Of a DNA stretch of 64,000 bases, positions 1 through 7,422 are shown piece by piece. This stretch comes from Arthrobacter sp. ZGTC412. GTDB taxonomy: Bacteria > Actinomycetota > Actinomycetes > Actinomycetales > Micrococcaceae. Each line of letters starts with the position of its first letter. Within the stretch, counting starts at the first letter, position 1. Under the pieces are notes generated by a model that was not told the origin of the DNA, did not search any database, and was given only the letters and a program-made list of their open reading frames with translations. The stretch covers positions 248,001 through 312,000 of the forward strand of contig NZ_PJII01000003.1 of the NCBI RefSeq assembly GCF_002929215.1, read 5' to 3'. The position numbers were made by a program, and so were the translations under genes.

Positions 1-588
1 GAAGCGCGTCCGTGCGCCGGCTCCGATATGGATCAACACCGGAATCCTCTTTCCCACCACCTGTTCCAGTGCGGCCACCAGCGCGTACACCTCGTCGGCG
101 AGCAGGTGCGGGGCCACGCCTTGGCGCGGGAGGAGGCGCACCTTCAGGGCCGGGCTGCCTTTGACGTCGTAGGTGGTCACGGTGGCGCCGGCTAAATCGG
201 GACGGTTCGCGAGGGCGTGCTTGAGCGCCTGCTCGGCCACTCCTCCGCCGATCCGCACGTCGCCCGGGACCTCACCGGGATCGTACTCGACGGCCAGCAG
301 GTTTGCCCGGCCCTTGCCCTGCTGGGCAACCCAGGCAACCATTAGCCCAATCAGCACCAGCAGTGCCAGCGCCACCAGGATCCACAGCCAGCTTTCACCC
401 CGACCGGGGAACCTGGTGGCGCTAAAGGCCTGGTTGACGTGGTTCCAGACCGCGGGGGACCAGGAATGCCACCAGGAAGCCACAGCCGGGACGGCGGCCA
501 GCAACATCAGCAGGCCGCCCACAGCAATCAGCACGAGCCCCAGGAGCGCAATCAGAATCCGGTTGAGAAGCGTGGGGGTGCTGTTCAT
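1..588 (-). CDS. AmaP-like Asp23 membrane anchor, C-terminus cut by window edge
   Basis: The frame is open from the ATG at 588 to the window edge, so at least 196 codons are present and the C-terminus is missing. Two hydrophobic segments (about residues 8-33 and 58-80) are followed by a soluble alpha/beta region, the layout of AmaP proteins, which in Firmicutes tether Asp23 to the membrane. The ATG overlaps the TGA of the upstream DUF6286 gene. It is the last visible gene of an operon with two Asp23-like proteins, so a role in the same envelope-associated complex is a fair inference. No residue-level function is visible. Confidence 0.75.
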   Translation of the reverse strand, partial: MNSTPTLLNRILIALLGLVLIAVGGLLMLLAAVPAVASWWHSWSPAVWNHVNQAFSATRFPGRGESWLWILVALALLVLIGLMVAWVAQQGKGRANLLAVEYDPGEVPGDVRIGGGVAEQALKHALANRPDLAGATVTTYDVKGSPALKVRLLPRQGVAPHLLADEVYALVAALEQVVGKRIPVLIHIGAGARTRF

Positions 589-1193
589 GCGCCAATCACT
601 CCTGACGGCGCCACATTGACCTGCACCTCAGGTGGAGGATCCAGTGCCATGCCGTTGAGCTCGCTTTGGACGGCCTTGAGCACAGCATCCTGGTCCACGG
701 GCACTCCGGAGGTGGGCCGGACACTTACCACTACCTGCCGCTGCGAGACCACCACCGTGACCTGTTCGGGTGTGACGTTCGCGGCAAGCCGGGCGCGGCG
801 CGCCAGCGAGGAAGCGATGACTTCATCGTCCACCACCACGGCAGGGCCACCGGCGTCTCCGCTGCGGCGGACAAGGTGCCGGGCACGCCGCCCGGGCAGA
901 ACCCCGTTGAGGAAAAAGACCAGGCCGAACATGGCCAGCACTGCTCCAATGGCGCCCAGCAGCAGCGGCGAAATCCCTGCAGGCAGGGCCACCAGGCGTT
1001 CAGCTGCCACCTGGGGCTCAATCAGCCAGGCCGGCTGCCCAAAGGCATGGACAGCAGCTTCGAGGAGCCCGTAGGCAGCAAGTGCAATGACCAGGACCGC
1101 TGCAGCGGTGGCCACCACCGCACGTGAGGAATGCGTCTCCCGGTGCAGGACGCGGCCCATATCCGGGCCCTGGCTTTCCATCTGCCGGCTCAT
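585..1193 (-). CDS. DUF6286-type membrane protein of the Asp23 operon
   Basis: This is a 202-residue protein with two membrane segments (about residues 25-50 and 73-98) and a soluble C-terminal domain of about 90 residues. That domain has the beta-alpha-beta character and the V-x-V-x-V strands seen in Asp23-related and DUF6286 domains. Both ends overlap neighbours by 4 nt (ATGA), which points to translational coupling. The family has no established biochemical role; the context suggests a structural part of an envelope-stress complex. Confidence 0.75.
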   Translation of the reverse strand: MSRQMESQGPDMGRVLHRETHSSRAVVATAAAVLVIALAAYGLLEAAVHAFGQPAWLIEPQVAAERLVALPAGISPLLLGAIGAVLAMFGLVFFLNGVLPGRRARHLVRRSGDAGGPAVVVDDEVIASSLARRARLAANVTPEQVTVVVSQRQVVVSVRPTSGVPVDQDAVLKAVQSELNGMALDPPPEVQVNVAPSGVIGA

Positions 1194-1570
1194 TGCACGC
1201 GTCCCCCTTCGCTGATTTTTGCTCCGCTGATCCTGATGTCCACCCGGCTCAACCGTGCACCGCTCAGCTCTGTCACCGTGGCGAGGATGCGGGCCTTTGC
1301 CCTCACGGAGCGGTCCCAGATGGAGCCCCCGCTGCCTTCCACCCGCAAGGGGTCCATCACTACGGCGTTCAAAGGCGGGATGCTGATAGGTGTAACGAGG
1401 GACAGCGCCAGCATGCCGTCGTCGTCCGCCCAGTCAGCCCGGACGTCGTCCGCATCCACGTCCAGGAACTGGGCGGCTGCCGCTTTGGCGAGGCTTGTCA
1501 GGGCCTGCGTGCTGATGCGGTTGTGTCCGCTCAGCTCCTGGCCCCGGATGGCCGGGGCGGTGGAGCTCAT
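1190..1570 (-). CDS. Short Asp23/Gls24-like protein
   Basis: The 126-residue product starts RISTQAL after a short leader, and has the strand pattern of a degenerate Asp23/Gls24 domain, ending in an RVDIRISGAKI strand. I chose the ATG at 1570 because it overlaps the TGA of the DUF2273 gene; a longer in-frame start would run through that gene and looks spurious. It shares only weak similarity with the other Asp23 protein at 1755-2213 and would be a second, diverged subunit. Function is inferred from the operon only. Confidence 0.7.
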   Translation of the reverse strand: MSSTAPAIRGQELSGHNRISTQALTSLAKAAAAQFLDVDADDVRADWADDDGMLALSLVTPISIPPLNAVVMDPLRVEGSGGSIWDRSVRAKARILATVTELSGARLSRVDIRISGAKISEGGRVQ

Positions 1571-1758
1571 GAGGACGAGCGCCGGCCGATGATGGCGTCC
1601 AGGACGCCGCGAAGGTCGAGTTTCCCTTCCGCGGCGCGGCCCAGAAGCGCCCCGATGGCCATGAACAGCAGGGATATAAGGAAGCCCCACAAACCGAACT
1701 GCAGGGACATAAAGGCCACAAAGGCACCCATAGCGGTGCCGGCCACGGTGAGGCTCAC
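1567..1758 (-). CDS. DUF2273 small membrane protein
   Basis: This 63-residue protein consists of two closely spaced hydrophobic helices (about residues 5-22 and 24-42), followed by a basic/acidic tail. DUF2273 proteins are routinely encoded beside Asp23 and AmaP genes. The start is a GTG at 1758 that overlaps the TGA of the preceding Asp23 gene. The 3' end overlaps the next gene in the same way, so the operon is translated as a coupled unit. Confidence 0.8.
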   Translation of the reverse strand: MSLTVAGTAMGAFVAFMSLQFGLWGFLISLLFMAIGALLGRAAEGKLDLRGVLDAIIGRRSSS

Positions 1759-2213
1759 AGCAGCGCCTCCCTTTCAGTGGAACCGGCCGTGGGCTTGAGT
1801 GGAGGCGGCACGAAGACGTCGGTTACTTCCACGTTGACCTCGATCACCTGCAGGCCTACGAGTTCCTCGACCGCCCGGTAAACTGCCGCGCGGACTTCGT
1901 TGGCCAGTGAGTGGAGCGGTGTTCCATAGCTCGCCACGAGGCTGATATCCACTGCAACCTGCGTCTCCCCGACCTCGGCACGCACGCCGGCCGCATGGTC
2001 GGAACTGCCGACGGCGTCGCGGATGGCCCCGAGCGCACGTGACGGTCCGGAGCCCAGTGAGTAAACCCCTGGGACGGCTCGGGCGGCAATTCCGGCCACT
2101 TTGGCGACAGCGGTTTCGGAGATCACTGTTCGGCCAAGACCAGGCACTGGCACAGGAACCGGGACGGCACGGCTCTGGATGCCCTGGCTGGGTTGTGGGT
2201 TCTGGTATTCCAT
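1755..2213 (-). CDS. Asp23/Gls24 family envelope stress response protein
   Basis: The 152-residue product carries a full Asp23 domain from about residue 28 (TVISETAVAKVAGIAARAVPGV) to 142, after a Pro/Val-rich N-terminal leader. Typical features are the start strand, the glycine loop and the VNVEVTDVFVP C-terminal strand. In Staphylococcus aureus Asp23 is an abundant SigB-dependent protein of the cell envelope. Here it is the first gene of a five-gene operon and has a strong purine-rich ribosome site (AGGGGGAG) 6 nt before the ATG. The AT-poor 240 bp upstream should hold the operon promoter, but I could not pick a convincing box. Confidence 0.85.
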   Translation of the reverse strand: MEYQNPQPSQGIQSRAVPVPVPVPGLGRTVISETAVAKVAGIAARAVPGVYSLGSGPSRALGAIRDAVGSSDHAAGVRAEVGETQVAVDISLVASYGTPLHSLANEVRAAVYRAVEELVGLQVIEVNVEVTDVFVPPPLKPTAGSTEREALL

Positions 2214-2407
2214 CAGGCACTCCCCCTTCTATTGATCCCAACCCTATCCCCTGGCTGTGACTTAACGGCAGCAGGCAGGGCGTCCGTAAAAGCGGAACGC
2301 AGGAAAGCCGACCGGAAGCGTGGAGTGCGTCGACCCGGCGCTGGCCTCGGCGAAGGAGCAGCGATTAAGGAAGCCCGGCGTTTAGCAGGAGCCCCGGTGA
2401 ATTCAGG

Positions 2408-2446
2408 TTAAAGAAGAAAAGCACCAGTTCCGAAGAACTGATGCTT
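2408..2446 (-). terminator. Rho-independent terminator of the tRNA cluster
   Basis: Arms 2419-2430 and 2435-2446 pair over 12 bp with one G-U pair, and on the minus strand they enclose a UUCG tetraloop. A T-rich tract follows on that strand (complement of 2410-2420). It lies 6 nt after the 3' end of tRNA-Phe. Confidence 0.85.
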
Positions 2447-2451
2447 CCCAG

Positions 2452-2527
2452 TGGTGGCTCCGACCGGCGTCGATCCGGTGACCTTTCGATTTTCAGTCGA
2501 ACGCTCTACCAACTGAGCTACAGAGCC
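2452..2527 (-). tRNA. tRNA-Phe (GAA)
   Basis: The minus strand folds into a standard cloverleaf with a 7-bp acceptor stem (GGCUCUG against CGGAGCC), D-arm AGCUCAGUUGGUAGAGC and anticodon GAA in the loop CUGAAAA. The 3' CCA is encoded at 2452-2454. It is the last tRNA of a Glu-Asp-Phe cluster. Confidence 0.95.
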
Positions 2528-2575
2528 TAGGTGACTAGTCACCATGAGAGCCGGAATTTCTTCCGACAATCAGAG

Positions 2576-2649
2576 CGACCCTGACGGGACTTGAACCCGC
2601 GACCTCCGCCGTGACAGGGCGGCGCGCTAACCAACTGCGCTACAGGGCC
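2576..2649 (-). tRNA. tRNA-Asp (GTC)
   Basis: The acceptor stem GGCCCUG pairs with CAGGGUC (one G-U pair). The anticodon loop carries GUC, and the T-loop is UUCAAGU. The discriminator base is G and no CCA is encoded. It sits 48 nt upstream of tRNA-Phe in the same transcript. Confidence 0.95.
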
Positions 2650-2740
2650 TTGCGTTTCTTGCTTTAGCGGTATCTCTACCGCTTTTTTCAAGGCTTCCAG
2701 CCTACCAGACATTTTTTGCCTGCTTGACCAGTTCCTTGCG

Positions 2741-2813
2741 TACCCCCAACGGGATTCGAACCCGTGCCGCCGCCGTGAAAGGGCGGTGTCCTAGGCCGCT
2801 AGACGATGGGGGC
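2741..2813 (-). tRNA. tRNA-Glu (TTC)
   Basis: The acceptor stem is GCCCCCA/UGGGGGU, the D-arm begins UCGUCUAG as usual for tRNA-Glu, and the anticodon is UUC in the loop CUUUCAC. The T-loop is UUCGAAU and the discriminator is A, without an encoded CCA. It is the first tRNA of the cluster. Confidence 0.95.
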
Positions 2814-2896
2814 CAGAACCCGTTCGGAACAAAATAAAAGGCGTCAAGCGAGGCTTTCCGTCTTTGTCCTTTGGTTTCTCCGAACTGGACTCTAAA

Positions 2897-2925
2897 ACTA
2901 TAGGGCCTACTCAGGAATAATCCAA
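2897..2925 (-). promoter_or_regulatory. Housekeeping-type promoter of the tRNA cluster
   Basis: On the minus strand TTGGAT (2920-2925) and TATAGT (2897-2902) are separated by exactly 17 nt. Transcription would start near 2890, about 77 nt before tRNA-Glu, leaving a leader that RNase P would remove. Confidence 0.7.
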
Positions 2926-2976
2926 AATCGGCGAAAACACGCGCTCAGAGCGGCAGGAACAGGTAAAGATGGACTA

Positions 2977-4020
2977 ATGGACGCCGTTGCAGCACTCAAC
3001 GAGATTGCCTTCTGGCTGGAGCGCGGGCGCGCTGCCACCTTCAAGGTCCAGGCCTTCCGGAAAGCCGCCGGGGTGATCGCCCCGCTGCCGCCGGAAGAAG
3101 TGGCAGCCCGGGCCCGGAACGGCCGGCTGAAATCGATGAAGGGAATCGGCGACCGGACCTACCAGGTCATCCGGGACGCGGTGGAGGGCCAGGTCCCGGA
3201 TTACCTCGCCGACCTCCGGGAGAAGGGCGCCCAACCACTGGTGTCGGGAGGCGCGGCCATCCGGGAGGCGCTGCGGGGAGACTTGCACAGCCACAGCGAA
3301 TGGTCCGACGGCGGTTCCCCGATCGAGCTAATGGTGGCGGCCGCCGGGGTCCTCGGCAGGGATTACCTTGCCCTGACGGACCATTCCCCCAACCTCACCA
3401 TCGCGAACGGGCTCTCAGCGGAACGCCTCCTGCAGCAACTGGACGTCGTGGCAGCCATCAACGACGGCACGCATCCCAGCTCCGACGGGCAGCAGGAGAA
3501 CCGGGTGCGGCTGTTGACCGGTATCGAGGTCGACATCCTGGAGTCAGGCGAGCTGGACCAGGATCCGGATCTGCTGGACCGCCTGGACATCGTGGTGGCC
3601 AGCGTCCACTCCAAGCTCCGCGCAGACCGGAACACCATGACGCGGCGCATGCTCCAAGGCATCCAGGATCCGCGGACCAACGTGCTGGGACACTGCACGG
3701 GGCGCCTGGTGGAGGGATCACGTGGCACGCGTCCACCGTCGGAATTCGACGCCAAGGAGGTGTTCGCCGCCTGCGCAGAACACAACGTGGCAGTGGAGAT
3801 TAATTCGCGGCCGGAGCGCCAGGACCCGCCGGATGCACTGATCCAGCTGGCTCTGGAAGCCTGCTGCCTCTTCTCGATCGACAGCGACGCGCACGCGCCC
3901 GGGCAGCTGGACTTCCTGCAGTACGGCGCCGAGCGGGCGGACCGGAACGGTGTTCCGGCCGACCGGATCGTCACCACGTGGCCGGTGGAACGGCTGCTGG
4001 AGTGGTCCGGGGCGAACTAG
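2977..4020 (+). CDS. PHP-domain metal-dependent phosphoesterase with helix-hairpin-helix N-terminus
   Basis: The 347-residue protein has an N-terminal region (residues 1-95) with a PolX-like helical/HhH fold containing MKGIGDRTYQVI. A PHP domain follows, with motif I DLHSHSEWSDG, then LTDHS, GIEVDIL, VASVHSK, a conserved HCTGR and the final DSDAH. These His/Asp/Glu residues are the metal ligands of PHP phosphoesterases. This is the C-terminal half of bacterial PolX without the polymerase catalytic part, so a nuclease or phosphatase role is likely but the substrate is unknown. No Shine-Dalgarno is evident; TAAAGA lies 7 nt before the ATG, so the mRNA may be leaderless. Confidence 0.85.
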   Translation: MDAVAALNEIAFWLERGRAATFKVQAFRKAAGVIAPLPPEEVAARARNGRLKSMKGIGDRTYQVIRDAVEGQVPDYLADLREKGAQPLVSGGAAIREALRGDLHSHSEWSDGGSPIELMVAAAGVLGRDYLALTDHSPNLTIANGLSAERLLQQLDVVAAINDGTHPSSDGQQENRVRLLTGIEVDILESGELDQDPDLLDRLDIVVASVHSKLRADRNTMTRRMLQGIQDPRTNVLGHCTGRLVEGSRGTRPPSEFDAKEVFAACAEHNVAVEINSRPERQDPPDALIQLALEACCLFSIDSDAHAPGQLDFLQYGAERADRNGVPADRIVTTWPVERLLEWSGAN

Positions 4021-4022
4021 CT

Positions 4023-4706
4023 TTACTTGAGGGCGTCCGCGAGTTTCTGCCGGAAATCGGCCTTGGTGGACAGGGTGAGCTTTTCCCCGTTGAGGAAGAA
4101 GGTGGGGGTGCCGGTCACACCCAAGGCAGTGCCGTCCGCAATGTCAGCCAGGATGCGCTCCTCCGTTTTCGGATCGGCTACCACTGCGTCAAACTGTGAA
4201 AGGTCCAGCCCTAACTGTTTGGCGTAAGTCCGGAACAGCGGAGCCTGGGACTGCTGGTTTCCCGCCCACTGGGACTGGGTTTCGAACAGTTTGTTGGCCA
4301 TCTGCTGGTACTTGCCCTGCTGTCCAGCCGCCTCCGCGGCCAGCGCCGCCTGGCCTGAATTCGGGTGCGCTGACAGGGGGAAGTGCCGGTGGACGAACGT
4401 GATCCGGTCCCCGAACTCGGCTTTGAATTCCTCCACGACCGGATGGATGGAGCCACAGAAGGGGCATTCGAAGTCGAGGAATTCCACCAGTTGCGCCTTC
4501 TCCACCGCCGGGCTGGTCAAGCGGTGACTGTCTCCCCGGACAAGTTGTTCAGCACCCGCGGCCGGCGGCGCGGACTCCTGGGATTTCCCGACGGTCAGCG
4601 CGGCATACCAGGCCACGCCGGCCACTACCACTGCCGCAAGGACGATCCAGATGACCTTCCGGACCAGGCGGGCCCTATCAGGTGGAGGAGCAAGGTTTGA
4701 GACCAT
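4023..4706 (-). CDS. Membrane-anchored DsbA-family thioredoxin-like protein
   Basis: The 227-residue product has a membrane anchor at about residues 15-38 and an exported DsbA-like domain with the active site FECPFCGS (Cys81, Cys84) and the cis-Pro loop VTGTPTFFLNG near the C-terminus. It probably oxidises or shuffles disulfides outside the membrane. Longer in-frame starts exist, but I chose the ATG at 4706 because TAGGAT (4714-4719) lies 7 nt upstream on the minus strand, as in a leaderless promoter. It converges on the PHP gene with 2 nt between the stop codons. Confidence 0.85.
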   Translation of the reverse strand: MVSNLAPPPDRARLVRKVIWIVLAAVVVAGVAWYAALTVGKSQESAPPAAGAEQLVRGDSHRLTSPAVEKAQLVEFLDFECPFCGSIHPVVEEFKAEFGDRITFVHRHFPLSAHPNSGQAALAAEAAGQQGKYQQMANKLFETQSQWAGNQQSQAPLFRTYAKQLGLDLSQFDAVVADPKTEERILADIADGTALGVTGTPTFFLNGEKLTLSTKADFRQKLADALK

Positions 4707-4831
4707 AACCCGCATCCTAACCGGCAACGCGATATCCTTTGAGGCACTTTGGCTAATCTTTGGCAGGAACTTGGCTAGACGTGGCCGATTTCCGCCAGCC
4801 GCGGACCCCTGCCCCCGGCTAGATTGGCACC

Positions 4832-5809
4832 ATGGCATCAAGCACCCCCGTCAGCACAACGGCTCCCCTACCCGCCCCCGCGTCCCGGATCAAAGCACTC
4901 GGCGTGGCTGCCATGGCCGTCACCGTGGTCCTTTGGGCTTCAGCGTTTGTGGGAATCCGGGCGATCGGCCCCCACTTCTCCCCCGGCTCCCTGACGCTCG
5001 GCAGGCTGGGGATTGCCGCCGTCGTACTGGCCCTGCTGGTCCTCCCCCAACTGCTGAAGAGCAGGCTCCTTCCCCGGGGCCGGGAATGGTGGCCCATCCT
5101 CGGCTACGGCGTGATGTGGTTCGGCGGGTACAACGTGGCGTTGAACGCGGCCGAGCACGTGCTGGACGCAGGAACCAGCGCCCTGCTCATCAACGTCAAT
5201 CCCATCCTCGTGGCCATTATGGCCGGCTTCTTCCTCAAGGAGGGCTTCCCGCGCTGGCTGATCATCGGAAGCGTGGTTGCCTTCGCGGGAGTGGCGCTGA
5301 TCGCCGTGGGCTCGGGCCAGCCGTCCGCACCAGGGGAAAGTCCGACGGCGGATGTTGCGGGTGTGCTGCTTTGCCTCCTTGCCGCCGTGCTCGCCGCAGT
5401 CAGCGTCATCATCCAAAAGCCGGTGCTGCGCAAGTTTCCCGCCGCGCAGGCCACCTGGTTCGGGATCCTGGTGGGGGCGTTGTGCTGCCTGCCGTTTACG
5501 GGCCAGCTGATCACCGAAGTCCAGGCCGCACCGCCTGAAGCAACCATGGGCCTGGTCTACCTTGGGATCTTTCCCACGGCCATTGCCTTCACCACCTGGG
5601 CTTACGCGCTCTCGTTGATCGAGGCCGGCAAGCTCGCAGCCACCACCTACCTGGTGCCCGGCACCACCATCCTCATCTCCTGGCTCCTCCTGGGCGAGAT
5701 CCCCACCGCACTGGGCCTGATGGGCGGCCTGGTCTGCCTTGTGGGCGTCGGATTGACCCGGCGCAGGACCCGGCCGGGACGCGACGCCGGCCAAAAGGTT
5801 CTTCGCTAA
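4832..5809 (+). CDS. EamA/DMT-superfamily transporter
   Basis: The 325-residue protein has ten predicted membrane helices arranged as two EamA repeats (about residues 30-155 and 178-312). The helix-3/4 region reads NVALNAAEHVLDAGTSALL, and the C-terminal repeat ends in LLGEIPTALGLMGG, a typical DMT signature. Such proteins export metabolites or amino acids; the substrate cannot be told. TAGATT at 4820-4825 is followed by 6 nt and the ATG, so the transcript is probably leaderless. A short basic cytoplasmic tail ends the protein. Confidence 0.85.
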   Translation: MASSTPVSTTAPLPAPASRIKALGVAAMAVTVVLWASAFVGIRAIGPHFSPGSLTLGRLGIAAVVLALLVLPQLLKSRLLPRGREWWPILGYGVMWFGGYNVALNAAEHVLDAGTSALLINVNPILVAIMAGFFLKEGFPRWLIIGSVVAFAGVALIAVGSGQPSAPGESPTADVAGVLLCLLAAVLAAVSVIIQKPVLRKFPAAQATWFGILVGALCCLPFTGQLITEVQAAPPEATMGLVYLGIFPTAIAFTTWAYALSLIEAGKLAATTYLVPGTTILISWLLLGEIPTALGLMGGLVCLVGVGLTRRRTRPGRDAGQKVLR

Positions 5810-5818
5810 AGTCGGAGT

Positions 5819-6265
5819 ATGCCAGCCAGCCTGCCGCCGGGCCTGCCCGTCGTTCCTGAGGGTCCCAGCGAACCCCTCCACTCCGCCCAACACCAGAGCT
5901 TCTCCATGTCCGCGGACGAGTTCGAGGCCGCCGTCCAGGATGCCCTCAACAGCATCCCGGACAAGCTGGCCAGGGCCATGGACAACGTGGCGGTGTTCAT
6001 CGAGGACGACTATGTGCCACGGCCCGGGGAGGACCCGGACACGGTCCTGCTGGGGCTTTATGAAGGAGTGCCGCTGACCGAAAGGGACTCCTGGTGGGAC
6101 GCCGGTTCCCTGCCGGACCGCATCACGATCTTCCGTGAGCCCATCCTTGAAATCTGCTCCTCACGCGAGGACGTCATCCACGAAGTGGCGGTGACGGTAG
6201 TCCACGAGATCGCCCACCACTTCGGGATCGACGACGACCGGCTGCACGAGCTCGGCTGGGGCTAG
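5819..6265 (+). CDS. Small zincin-like metallopeptidase family protein
   Basis: The 148-residue product carries the zincin motif VVHEIAHHFG at about residues 130-139, followed by the acidic DDDRLHELGWG ending that is typical of this actinobacterial family (COG3824-like). The central FIEDDYVPRPGEDPDTVLLGLYEG stretch is the second conserved block. The two His of HEIAHH and a downstream His or Asp would bind zinc. A start at 5906 (MSADEF) is possible; I kept 5819 because TAAAGT (5807-5812) lies 6 nt upstream of that ATG. The substrate is unknown. Confidence 0.8.
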   Translation: MPASLPPGLPVVPEGPSEPLHSAQHQSFSMSADEFEAAVQDALNSIPDKLARAMDNVAVFIEDDYVPRPGEDPDTVLLGLYEGVPLTERDSWWDAGSLPDRITIFREPILEICSSREDVIHEVAVTVVHEIAHHFGIDDDRLHELGWG

Positions 6266-6275
6266 CCTTGTAGGC

Positions 6276-7196
6276 ATGGGACACGACCACAGCCACACGC
6301 ACGGCATTACCGCAACGGGCCGGCACCGGAAGCGGCTTGTGGCCGTCCTCGTCATCACACTTGTTGTGGTCCTGGTGCAGGTGGCGGGTGCAGCTCTCTC
6401 CGGTTCGCTGTCACTGCTTGCCGACGCCGGCCATATGCTGTCCGATGCGGCCGGGGTAACCATCGCATTGCTTGCTGTCTGGATTGCAGGCCGGCCCGCG
6501 AGCGACCAGCGGACCTACGGGTACCAGCGGGCCGAAGTCCTTGCAGCCCTGGCCAATGCACTGATCCTTATCGTGATCTCCGTGGTGATCTTTACCGAAG
6601 CGATCCGGCGGATTGGTTCCGCGCCTGACGTACAGACGGACATCATGCTGTTCGCCGCAGTCCTGGGAGCTGCCGCCAACATCGCTTCGCTCCTTATTCT
6701 GCGCGGCGCACACCAGGAAAGCCTCAACGTCCGCGGCGCCTACCTTGAAGTGCTGGGCGACCTGCTGGGTTCCTTCGCCGTTATAGCTGCCGCTGTGGTC
6801 ATTATGCTCACCGGCTTCCAGGCCGCCGACACCATCGCCTCGGTGGTGATTGCCCTGTTGATCCTGCCGCGCGCATGGAGCCTCCTGCGCGACGTCGTGG
6901 ATGTGCTGCTCGAAGCCAGCCCCAAAGGCGTGGAAGTGCAAATGATCCGCGAACACATTCTGTCCGTGGAGGGCGTTTCGGATGTGCACGACATCCACAT
7001 CTGGACCATCACTTCCGGCGTGCCTGTTTTTTCAGCGCACGTGGTGGTGGAGGACGGCGTGCTGACCGCCCGCGGAGCGGACCAGCTGCTGGACAAGCTG
7101 GTGACCTGCCTGGGCTCCCACTTCGATACCGACCACTGCACGTTCCAGCTGGAACCGGCCACGCACTCCGAACACGAGGCGCACCAGCACGCCTAG
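6276..7196 (+). CDS. Cation diffusion facilitator (CDF) metal exporter
   Basis: The 306-residue protein begins with a His-rich metal-binding stretch (GHDHSHTHG). It has six membrane helices and the CDF site residues in LLADAGHMLSDAAGV (helix 2) and LEVLGDLLGSFAV (helix 5), the HxxxD and D/E positions expected for Zn/Co/Cd exporters. The C-terminal cytoplasmic domain contains VHDIHIWTI, typical of the CzcD/ZitB branch. It exchanges metal for protons. The gene follows the metallopeptidase by 10 nt with no ribosome site, and TAGCCT lies 7 nt before the ATG. Confidence 0.9.
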   Translation: MGHDHSHTHGITATGRHRKRLVAVLVITLVVVLVQVAGAALSGSLSLLADAGHMLSDAAGVTIALLAVWIAGRPASDQRTYGYQRAEVLAALANALILIVISVVIFTEAIRRIGSAPDVQTDIMLFAAVLGAAANIASLLILRGAHQESLNVRGAYLEVLGDLLGSFAVIAAAVVIMLTGFQAADTIASVVIALLILPRAWSLLRDVVDVLLEASPKGVEVQMIREHILSVEGVSDVHDIHIWTITSGVPVFSAHVVVEDGVLTARGADQLLDKLVTCLGSHFDTDHCTFQLEPATHSEHEAHQHA

Positions 7197-7317
7197 CCGT
7201 TTACTTAGCCTGCGGTCCTGTTGTTCGTGGGCGCGGGCTAGTGCTGCGACACGCCAGCTCGGCTCCCTCCGAATGACACTGTTGTGGTTTATGTTATTGA
7301 TGTGACTGCTGTTGCTA

Positions 7318-7422
7318 AAGTGCAGAAGCTCACGTAGCCTCGGGACTGCTGGGGAGCAAACCAGGGGCACCGCCCTGCCGTGATCAGGACCTCCCAGCCT
7401 TATCACTTCGGGGTTTCTGCAG
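7318..7422 (+). promoter_or_regulatory. Candidate structured leader (possible c-di-AMP riboswitch) of the NlpC/P60 gene
   Basis: A possible promoter (TTATTG, 16 nt, TAAAGT) ends just before this stretch. The leader contains GGGGAGC and, 8 nt later, AGGGGCACC, which resemble the paired GGGGAACC/GGGGUGAA elements of ydaO/yuaA c-di-AMP riboswitches. These often precede cell-wall hydrolase genes in actinobacteria. The third conserved block (CCGUCAGCUAACC) is at best badly diverged here (CTCCCAGCCTTATC), so the call is tentative. Confidence 0.3.

Noticed and set aside
4940-5893. A 317-codon open frame on the - strand
   Set aside because: It is antisense to the EamA transporter; the Gln/Asp/Arg-rich product is typical of antisense frames over membrane proteins.
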